Assembly: GCF_003048905.1 (NCBI RefSeq)
Contig: NZ_PIRO01000003.1
Location: 62,001 to 126,000 of the forward strand
DNA: 64,000 nt
Reading direction: 5' to 3'
DNA from: Campylobacter concisus
GTDB taxonomy: Bacteria; Campylobacterota; Campylobacteria; Campylobacterales; Campylobacteraceae
Position numbers and translations under genes: made by a program
Notes under the pieces: model-generated
Told to the model about the DNA's origin: nothing
Seen by the model: the letters and a program-made list of their open reading frames with translations, nothing else
The model's database searches: none
In this document: one piece after another, positions 57,382 through 64,000 of the stretch
How positions within the stretch are numbered: position 1 is the stretch's first letter
How the letters are laid out: each line of letters opens with the position of its first letter

Positions 57382-59334
57382 ATGAATAATCTAGGTATTA
57401 AATCTAAGATTATGGCGATAGTTATCGTCAGTCTTATTGGCCTTGGTATCATGAGTGCATACATGCTAAATGGTATCTTAAAAACTCGCTCAAAAGCAGA
57501 ATTTAGCGAGAAAATCGTGGATACAATAATCAATCAAAATAATTTTATCCATGAGATGCAAAAAGAACGCGGATTTAGCTCAGGCGTGTTAGCAGGAGGG
57601 GATAATAAAAATTTATTAGAGCAGCGTAAAAAAGTAGATGCTGCGCTTGATAAGCTTGAAGAGAAAAATGAAATAGTTTCAGAGATAAATAGTATCCGCT
57701 CAAATGTAGATCAAAAAAGTGGCAATGATCTAATTAGCCGTATAACAAAAATTTTAAGAAAAGAGGTCATTGCTATAAATGGATATAGTGATAAGCTCGA
57801 GCCTAGCTTGGTAGATGATCTAAAGCGTATCATTATTGTTGGTGAGATAAAAGAGTCTTTTGGTATTTTGCGTGCTACTTTAAATGGAATTTTTACTAAA
57901 AAGAGCATAAGTAAAGATGACTATAACAAAGTAGTTGCACTAAATAGCGTCATAAATAAATTTATGCAGGATTTTGACGATTACAACCCAAAAGAATTTA
58001 GCGATGAATTTGATGCCATCGCTAGAAAAAAGGCTGATTTTGTAGATGCTATGAATATTATTAAAAATGTAGTTGCCACTGAAGATGCATCTTATGATGC
58101 AGCGAGTTGGTTTTCAAAGATAAGTGTTACGATAGATGCTATGAGAGAGCTTGAGCTTAAGCTGCTTGATAATATGCAAAAAGATGCAAAGCGAATTAAA
58201 GGCGAGGCAGATACCGAACTTATTATAAGTTCTATTGTGATTGCGATTTGTATTTTGCTTATGTTGCTAGTATCTACATTAATAGGTAAAAACCTGATCT
58301 CTGGTATAGATCAGACTAAAAATGGCTTAGTTAGATTTTTTGACTTCTTAAATTATAAATCTAATAAGGCTGAATTTTTAGATCGTAGCGGTAGCGACGA
58401 GATCGGACAGATGAGTGCACTGATTAATGAGAATATCAAACAAATAGAGGCAAATTTATCTGAGCAAAATAATTTCATTAAAGAAGCAAATACTTTTGTA
58501 AATCAAATCGGCAAAGGTAACTACGTAGCTCAGCTTAACGCAGATACTTCAAATCCTGCACTTAGCCAGCTAAAACAAACTTTCAAAGACTTACAAATCG
58601 CACTTAAACATGCTATTGCGGAAAATGGCGACGACGTGTTAAATCTACTAGAAAGCTTTAAAAAACAAGACTTTACTAAAAGGCTTGAAGATGATGGCAA
58701 AATGGCGGTTGGTATAAATGCTCTTGGTGAAGAGATAGCCAAGATGTTAAGGGCAAATTTAGATCAAGCCCATGTGCTAGAAGAAAAGGCTGAGGCTTTA
58801 AGTCAGTCAATGAAAGAACTAACTCAAGGCGCAAATGTACAAGCAAGCTCACTTCAAGAGTCTGCTGCCGCAGTAGAGCAAATGTCAAGCTCAATGAATG
58901 CAATATCTCAAAAAACATCTGATGTTATTAGACAAAGTGACGAGATCAAAAACATCATAACTATTATTAGAGATATAGCTGATCAAACAAATTTACTAGC
59001 TCTTAATGCCGCGATCGAGGCAGCACGTGCAGGAGAGCATGGTAGAGGCTTTGCGGTTGTTGCAGATGAGGTTAGAAAACTAGCAGAGAGAACTCAAAAA
59101 TCTCTAACAGAGATCGAAGCAAATACAAATGTACTAGCTCAATCAATCAATGAAATGAGTGAATCTATAAAAGAGCAAAGTGAGGGAATCAATATGATAA
59201 ACCAATCAGTTGCGCAAATAGACACACTTACAAAAGAAAATGTAGTAATTGTCAATAAAGCAAATGAAGTAACATCTGATGTTGACGATATGGCTAAGGC
59301 GATAGTAAACGAAGTTAGAAAAAGTAAATTTTAA
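57382..59334 (+). CDS. methyl-accepting chemotaxis protein with NIT-type sensor
   Basis: A transmembrane chemoreceptor of 650 residues. Membrane helices lie at about 9-30 and 279-302. The periplasmic part has [17 protein letters not shown] near 57, the hallmark of the NIT sensor domain (nitrate/nitrite sensing in some proteins), and is helical throughout. A HAMP-like linker follows. The cytoplasmic signalling tip is [20 protein letters not shown] near 529, then [20 protein letters not shown], typical for CheA/CheW contact. The C-terminus ends soon after in EVRKSKF with no CheR pentapeptide. AAAAGGAGAGAAA precedes the ATG. Its place between two amino-acid-binding-protein genes is notable. Confidence 0.9.
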   Translation: MNNLGIKSKIMAIVIVSLIGLGIMSAYMLNGILKTRSKAEFSEKIVDTIINQNNFIHEMQKERGFSSGVLAGGDNKNLLEQRKKVDAALDKLEEKNEIVSEINSIRSNVDQKSGNDLISRITKILRKEVIAINGYSDKLEPSLVDDLKRIIIVGEIKESFGILRATLNGIFTKKSISKDDYNKVVALNSVINKFMQDFDDYNPKEFSDEFDAIARKKADFVDAMNIIKNVVATEDASYDAASWFSKISVTIDAMRELELKLLDNMQKDAKRIKGEADTELIISSIVIAICILLMLLVSTLIGKNLISGIDQTKNGLVRFFDFLNYKSNKAEFLDRSGSDEIGQMSALINENIKQIEANLSEQNNFIKEANTFVNQIGKGNYVAQLNADTSNPALSQLKQTFKDLQIALKHAIAENGDDVLNLLESFKKQDFTKRLEDDGKMAVGINALGEEIAKMLRANLDQAHVLEEKAEALSQSMKELTQGANVQASSLQESAAAVEQMSSSMNAISQKTSDVIRQSDEIKNIITIIRDIADQTNLLALNAAIEAARAGEHGRGFAVVADEVRKLAERTQKSLTEIEANTNVLAQSINEMSESIKEQSEGINMINQSVAQIDTLTKENVVIVNKANEVTSDVDDMAKAIVNEVRKSKF

Positions 59335-59363
59335 TCTTTGACTTACTCTTAGAGCTCCTACTA

Positions 59364-59394
59364 TTCCATCCCTTAAAATAATTAAGGGATGGAA
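59364..59394. terminator. stem-loop after the chemoreceptor gene
   Basis: A perfect 13-base stem TTCCATCCCTTAA/TTAAGGGATGGAA with a 5-base loop, 30 bases past the stop. No long T run follows, so it may be a terminator or an mRNA 3' end stabiliser. Confidence 0.55.
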
Positions 59395-59528
59395 CTTATC
59401 TATAAAAATTTATATGCTACTTTGCTATACGATTATTTATAGCATTTTTCTTTTATTACGGATTTAAACAATTTTTAATAGAGAAATACTGATAATTAAG
59501 CCACTAAATCACCTTAAAGGACACTATT

Positions 59529-60245
59529 ATGAAAAAGATCTTTGCTCTTTTACTCACAGCTTTTGTTGCTCTTTGTGCAAATGAGCTAAAATTTGGCACA
59601 GCGGCGAACTATCCGCCATTCGAATATATTGATGAAAATAATAAAATAACAGGTTTTGATATCGATCTTATCGATGAAATTTCAAAGCGTGCAGGTTTTT
59701 CATATAAGATAGTAAATATGAGTTTTGACGGCCTTATCCCAGCACTTAAAGCTGGCAAAATAAATGGCATTATAAGTGCGATGAGTGCGACTTCAGATAG
59801 ATTAAAGTCGATTGATTTTACAAAGCCATACTATTTAACTGAAAACCTCTATCTAAAGAAAAAAGATAATGACGCATTAAAAGCTAAAGAAGAGCTAGCT
59901 GGCAAAAGAGTTGGCGTGCAACAAGGCACCGTCCAAGAGCTAGCAGCAAATGCTATAAATGGCGTAAAAGTAGTGCCTTCAGAAGATATTGTGCCACTTA
60001 TCATGGGATTAAAAGTTGGTAAATTTGACGCAGTCATTCTTGATAGCTCTATCGGATACGGCTTTATCAAGAAAAATCCAGAACTTGAGGCATTTTTTAA
60101 AGAAGTTGATGGCAGCGAGGGCTTTTCAATAGCTTTTGATAAAGGAAAAGAGAGCGCGTTAATAGAAAAAATAAATCAAATTTTAGATGAAATGAAAAAA
60201 GACGGAAGCTACGAAGCTTTACTTAAAAAATACGATCTAAAATAA
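59529..60245 (+). CDS. periplasmic amino-acid-binding protein
   Basis: A 238-residue family 3 binding protein with a cleavable signal peptide (FALLLTAFVALCANE) and no lipobox, so it should be soluble in the periplasm. It keeps the same landmarks as the lipoprotein at 56227: YPPFEYIDENNKITGFDIDL near 28, MSFDGLIPALKAGKINGIIS near 58 and SIDFTKPYYLTENLYLKKKD near 94. No permease or ATPase gene is next to it. It may feed the transporter at 54784 or present ligand to the adjacent chemoreceptor; both are inferences. Confidence 0.88.
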   Translation: MKKIFALLLTAFVALCANELKFGTAANYPPFEYIDENNKITGFDIDLIDEISKRAGFSYKIVNMSFDGLIPALKAGKINGIISAMSATSDRLKSIDFTKPYYLTENLYLKKKDNDALKAKEELAGKRVGVQQGTVQELAANAINGVKVVPSEDIVPLIMGLKVGKFDAVILDSSIGYGFIKKNPELEAFFKEVDGSEGFSIAFDKGKESALIEKINQILDEMKKDGSYEALLKKYDLK

Positions 60246-60251
60246 CCTTCT

Positions 60252-60271
60252 AGCCTGCAAATTTGCAGGCT
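60252..60271. terminator. palindromic terminator-like hairpin
   Basis: AGCCTGCAAATTTGCAGGCT is a perfect 20-base palindrome 7 bases after the binding-protein stop. The T tract behind it is weak. Confidence 0.5.
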
Positions 60272-60319
60272 TATGCTAAATTCTGCTTTGTCTATCGATT
60301 AAAATTAAAAAGGAAAATA

Positions 60320-63058
60320 ATGAGAAAAATTTTGTTGCTTTTTTGCCTAGTAATGGGTCTTTTTGCGCTTCAAAACGATAAAGATATGTTAAATGGAGAG
60401 CTAAAAAATGGGTTAAAATACTATATCAAAGAGAATAAATTTCCACAAAAAACAGCTATTTTTTATCTTGTTATAAATTCTGGTTCAACTGATGAAAAAG
60501 ATGGCGAGCAAGGTCTTGCTCACTTTTTGGAGCACATGGCATTTAATGGCAGCCGCGACTTTAGCAAAAATGAGCTCATTAAACAGCTTGAGAGCCTTGG
60601 TGTGAAATTTGGAGCCGATCTAAACGCGCAGACGAGCTACGATCAGACGAGCTATGTCTTAACGATTAATGTAAATGAGAAAAATTTACAAGATACGTTT
60701 AAGGTCTTTTCGAATTGGATAGATGGCGTTAAAATCGATCCTAAGGAGCTTAATAAGGAGCGTGGCGTCATAATGGAAGAAGAGCGCCAGAGAAATACGC
60801 CAGGATATAGGCTTTATTTGGCTCAAACAAAGGATATTTTTAAGGGCAGTATCTATCTAAAAAGAGTGCCAATAGGCGACATGAACGTCATCAAAAGCGT
60901 AGATGCTAAGCATATGCAAGAATTTTACGAGAGGCTTTATCAGCCAAGATTTATGAGCTTTGTAGCCGTTGGCGACTTTGATAAAAATGAGATAAAAAGC
61001 TTAATCGAAAAAAGCTTTAGCCAAGCAAAAAATACAAATTCTTACATTCATCCAGAAAAAAATATCAGCTTTAAAAGTGGTTTAAATATTTTTAACTATG
61101 ACTCGAATGAAACTGGAATGGAGCTAGTTAGACTTAGCTATTTTGATAAATTTAGCCCAGTTTTAAATGAGGCTGACGCAAAGAGAAATCTAGAAGATGC
61201 ACTTATCGCAAGCCTAATAAATATGCTTTATGAGCAAAAAAATGCAAATAATTCATCAAATTTAAGCACTGATTTTATAGCTCAAACACTTCAAGCAAAG
61301 CAGAAAATTTATAGTTTTGAAACAAATGTACTTGGAGGCGATTTTAACGCAAGTCTTAAAGATATGCTTGGCGTTATAAAAGGCATTAAAGAGTTTGGCT
61401 TTAATAAAGAAGATTTCGAAGATGTAAAAAAGGCGTTTGTGGCAAACGTAGATGCAAAATTTAAACGCTCAAAGACTAAAAAATCAAGCGCTTACGCTGG
61501 ACAAATTTTAAATATGATAGAAAATGGTGGCTTTGTGTTAAGCGACGAAGACGACAAAGAGCTTAGTTTAAAGCTATTAAACGAGATTACATTAGCTGAC
61601 GTGAATGCTAGATTTAGACAAATTTTGGCCATTTCTGATGAGCGTGTAAGAATTTTTAGCAAAGATGGTTATAAGCTTAGCAAAGATGAGTTTTTAAAGC
61701 TTTTTGCCAAGGCACCTGCTTATAACACAAGCCTATCTGCTAGCAACAACGATAAGAGCCTAGGCAATGAAAATTTAGAGCCAAAAGAGATAAGCTCAAG
61801 AAGCTTTGATGAAAAAAATGGAATTTATACCTATAAAATGCAAAATGGCTCGCAAGTTATCTTTAAGCCACTAGCTACTAAAAAAGATAGCGTTTTGTTT
61901 GCAGCCGTCAGCAAAGGAGGCACATCAAATTTGGCTGATCCAAAGCTTGGCAGCTTTGCAGTGGCACTCACAAATGAAAGCGGTGTTGGTAAATTTAATA
62001 ACTATGAGTTATCAAAAATTTTAAATGGCAAGATCGTAAGCTATCAAAAGAATATTGAGGGTCTTACGCAAGGATTTTATGGCTCATCAAGCACAAGCGA
62101 TCTTAGCTCGCTGCTAGCTGTTATAAATTTAGAATTTAACGCTCCAAAAGCCGATGCAAACGTGCTTGAGAGGATAAAGCAAAGAGCAAAAGATGAGCTA
62201 AGCAAAGAGCAAAATTTGCCTGAATATAAATTTAGCACCGAATTTAGCAAGTTTTTTTATGAAAACAATAAACGTGTCGCGCCGCTTGAGATGTCTGATA
62301 TCGATGCGTTAAAGCTAAATGAGTTAAAAGAGATCATCAAAGATAAATTTACAAACGCAGCCTCATATACTTTTGTAATCATCGGCGATACCGACGAAGA
62401 GAGGCTTTTGCCGCTTGTTAAAAAGTATATCGCCACTCTGCCAAAGCTTGGTGAAGCTGAAGAGTTTAAAGATGATGGCGTGCGAAGTATCAAGGGTCAG
62501 CACACCTTTAAAAGGGAGTATCAAAGCACAAAAAGAAGCGATGTTGGCATAAATATCATAAATTCTGACGCTAAATATAGCTTTGAAGGAGCGATTAAAC
62601 TAAGGGCATTAAGTGAAATTTTAAAAACGGCGCTTCGAGAAAAGATCAGAGAAGATAAGGGGCAAACATACGGCTTTAGCCTAAATGCCAAGCTCTCACG
62701 CTATTCTTTTGAGCATTCAGATATGCTAATTAGCTTTACTTGCGATCCTGCAAACACGGACAAGATTATCGCTGAGATAAAGCAGATAATAGCTAGTATA
62801 AAGCGTAGTGGCGCGATCTTGCCAAAGCATTTGGAGGATTTTAAAGCACAGAGTGAAATTTCTATAAAAAAAGATTACGAAAAGCCTGAGTTTTGGCAAA
62901 AGCTCATCATCTCAAATAAAATTTTTAACACGCCACTTTATACGGCTGATGAGTACATAGGTGCGGTAAAAGCCATCACAAATGACGATGTCAAAGAGGC
63001 AGCTAAACTATATCTTGATGAGGAAAATATGGTGATAAGTATAAATAATCCAAAGTAG
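60320..63058 (+). CDS. M16 family zinc peptidase (PqqL-like)
   Basis: A 912-residue exported insulinase-type peptidase. ATG 60320 is used instead of the longer frame from 60263 because AAAAAGGA lies just upstream and it begins with a proper signal peptide (KILLLFCLVMGLFALQ). The inverted zinc site is GLAHFLEHMAFNGS (HxxEH near 68-72), with the third ligand Glu in ERGVIMEEERQR near 145. Three further M16-fold repeats fill the rest, the last inactive. PqqL-type enzymes act in the periplasm on peptides or host proteins. Complete. Confidence 0.9.
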   Translation: MRKILLLFCLVMGLFALQNDKDMLNGELKNGLKYYIKENKFPQKTAIFYLVINSGSTDEKDGEQGLAHFLEHMAFNGSRDFSKNELIKQLESLGVKFGADLNAQTSYDQTSYVLTINVNEKNLQDTFKVFSNWIDGVKIDPKELNKERGVIMEEERQRNTPGYRLYLAQTKDIFKGSIYLKRVPIGDMNVIKSVDAKHMQEFYERLYQPRFMSFVAVGDFDKNEIKSLIEKSFSQAKNTNSYIHPEKNISFKSGLNIFNYDSNETGMELVRLSYFDKFSPVLNEADAKRNLEDALIASLINMLYEQKNANNSSNLSTDFIAQTLQAKQKIYSFETNVLGGDFNASLKDMLGVIKGIKEFGFNKEDFEDVKKAFVANVDAKFKRSKTKKSSAYAGQILNMIENGGFVLSDEDDKELSLKLLNEITLADVNARFRQILAISDERVRIFSKDGYKLSKDEFLKLFAKAPAYNTSLSASNNDKSLGNENLEPKEISSRSFDEKNGIYTYKMQNGSQVIFKPLATKKDSVLFAAVSKGGTSNLADPKLGSFAVALTNESGVGKFNNYELSKILNGKIVSYQKNIEGLTQGFYGSSSTSDLSSLLAVINLEFNAPKADANVLERIKQRAKDELSKEQNLPEYKFSTEFSKFFYENNKRVAPLEMSDIDALKLNELKEIIKDKFTNAASYTFVIIGDTDEERLLPLVKKYIATLPKLGEAEEFKDDGVRSIKGQHTFKREYQSTKRSDVGINIINSDAKYSFEGAIKLRALSEILKTALREKIREDKGQTYGFSLNAKLSRYSFEHSDMLISFTCDPANTDKIIAEIKQIIASIKRSGAILPKHLEDFKAQSEISIKKDYEKPEFWQKLIISNKIFNTPLYTADEYIGAVKAITNDDVKEAAKLYLDEENMVISINNPK

Positions 63059-63195
63059 AAAATTAAGGGGCAAAGCTGGCTAGCTTTTTAATTTAGCCTG
63101 AGTAGAAATTTGGTGAGCCAAGCTGGCTTTATAAATTTAAGCCTAATTAGAAATTTTGGAGCCAAGCCAGCCCCTAGAAATTTAAACATAAAGCC
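63057..63195. repeat. degenerate tandem repeat of about 45 bases
   Basis: Three imperfect units start at 63057, 63104 and 63149. Each opens AGAAATTT or a close variant and then contains GCCAAGCTGGCT or GCCAAGCCAGCC and an AATTTAAGCC-like end. The GGGGC at 63067-63071 and GCCCC at 63170-63174 could also pair across the array. It fills the gap between two convergent genes. Confidence 0.55.
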
Positions 63196-63199
63196 AAAG

Positions 63200-64000
63200 C
63201 TAAGCGAGAATATCCTTTGGCTTTAGTTTGTTTAGCTTTTGCACTAGATCATCAAAGCTAGCTCCATTTTCAACCTCGCGCCTGATAAATTCCTCAAAAA
63301 ACTCACGTTTTATATCTTTATCGGTGTAGGTCACGCTCTTTTTGGTAACTTGCATAGGCTTAAATTTCTCTTCTTCTATCTCTTCATCGCCATTTTCTCT
63401 AACTGGCGTAAGAGCGATATTTTGAAGCACATCGGCGATGCTCTCGCCCTTTTCATAACTTGTTTTTAGAAATTTTAAAAACTCATCTTTGCTATTTTTA
63501 TCAGCGTAGCTCACACGGTGCAACATAGGCTGACCCAAGAATTCTATACGTTTTTTATCCGAGCTTTGCTCGTAATGTAAAGCCCCGTCTTTAAAAGAAA
63601 TTTTTACATTTGCATGCTCGCCAAGTATCCTTTCGGCGGTAAATTCCAGCCATTTATCTTTAAACTCATCGATACTTAGATCAGAGTCTAGTAAATTTGT
63701 AGCCTCACGGCTTAGATAAAGAGCACCAAAAGCATTGTTAGTTATTTTGTTATTTACATTCATTTTGTGATTTTTGATGAACTCATCTACGCTAAAGCCG
63801 TTTTTCTCGCTAGTTAGAATGTAGCTTGCTCGCCAAAGCTTCGTGCTATCAACGAAATTTTTAAGGCTAGAGATTTCATCTTTGCTCGCTCCGCTATCAA
63901 GGCCATTTATCTTGCCCCAGATAGAAATTTTATCATTTGATGAGTAGCCAGAGAGCGGTAGATGCTTGATATCTGCAGTTGTGGTGAGAATTTCTGCTTT
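63200..64000 (-). CDS. hypothetical protein, 5' end outside the window
   Basis: The minus-strand frame stays open from its stop at 63200 to the right edge. The internal ATG at 63763 is therefore probably not the start: upstream codons read smoothly (SGYSSNDKISIWGKINGLDS, then KLWRASYILTSEKNGFSVDE and FIKNHK before that Met). The visible 267 residues are polar and charged, without membrane segments. SVDEFIKNHKMNVNN near the middle resembles SIDEFKDKWLEFTAER later, hinting at an internal repeat. No family is recognised. Confidence 0.65.
   Translation of the reverse strand, partial: KAEILTTTADIKHLPLSGYSSNDKISIWGKINGLDSGASKDEISSLKNFVDSTKLWRASYILTSEKNGFSVDEFIKNHKMNVNNKITNNAFGALYLSREATNLLDSDLSIDEFKDKWLEFTAERILGEHANVKISFKDGALHYEQSSDKKRIEFLGQPMLHRVSYADKNSKDEFLKFLKTSYEKGESIADVLQNIALTPVRENGDEEIEEEKFKPMQVTKKSVTYTDKDIKREFFEEFIRREVENGASFDDLVQKLNKLKPKDILA

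Noticed and set aside
60263-60319. Longer M16 peptidase start at 60263
   Set aside because: It would overlap the palindromic terminator and hide the signal peptide that follows ATG 60320.

Overview
The window reads as a chromosomal segment of an epsilonproteobacterium, most likely a Campylobacter of the C. concisus/C. curvus type. It is AT-rich and very densely packed, with many ATGA-type gene overlaps and frequent TTG and GTG starts. It carries lineage-typical genes: FlgS, a FlpA-like adhesin, PqqL-type M16 peptidase and a 6S RNA in front of purD. From memory, the uvrC-guaA-purD-pnp part matches the C. jejuni Cj1246c-Cj1253 neighbourhood, the aminotransferase/DUF234/flgS part matches Cj0791c-Cj0793, and the rodA-to-mnmC part is collinear with Cj1268c-Cj1282. 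The species call is an inference; no database was searched.

Layout. 1-9.2 kb: the C-terminal part of a methyltransferase, a TauE/SafE permease, trpE, then a leftward block of an unknown gene, uvrC and two genes that look like a two-component pair stripped of its phosphorylation residues. A 55-residue LptM-like lipoprotein gene lies divergently from that block. 9.2-12.2 kb: NhaD antiporter and guaA. 12.2-15.1 kb: an accessory insertion holding a decayed gene and an AIPR-type abortive-infection gene. 15.1-25.6 kb: a bicupin protein, a Bcr/CflA efflux pump, hemD, 6S RNA, and the run purD, RDD protein, lptD, phosphoribosyltransferase, pnp, universal stress protein. 25.6-26.2 kb: a gene-free stretch with a direct repeat flanking a long palindrome. 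26.2-33 kb: dnaE, an unknown gene, then a leftward block of DUF234 protein, flgS and a cysteine hydrolase. 33-37 kb: two paralogous class V aminotransferases flanking thiD-thiE.

37-53 kb is an envelope, division and housekeeping block: rodA, a pseudouridine synthase, flpA, trmB, ftsE, ftsX, an EnvC-like activator, pyrH, rpoZ, spoT, tyrS, a nitronate-monooxygenase-like flavoprotein, an AmiA-type amidase and mnmC. FtsEX, the catalytically degenerate LytM protein and the amidase form a plausible septal peptidoglycan-splitting pathway within one window. 53-64 kb: putP, a complete polar amino-acid ABC transporter, a small orphan ORF between terminators, a NIT-type chemoreceptor, a second solute-binding protein, an M16 peptidase, a short tandem repeat and a partial unknown gene at the right edge.

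The most unusual signal is in flpA. The reading frame breaks at CCC-TAA, preceded by a Shine-Dalgarno-like AAGGAG and a 3-nt spacer, which is the geometry of the prfB programmed +1 frameshift. It may be a recoding site, or simply a one-base insertion or sequencing error. The AIPR gene is the best candidate defence gene. The two-gene pseudo-kinase module and the LptM-like lipoprotein also deserve follow-up. No CRISPR array, tRNA, rRNA or intact insertion sequence was found.
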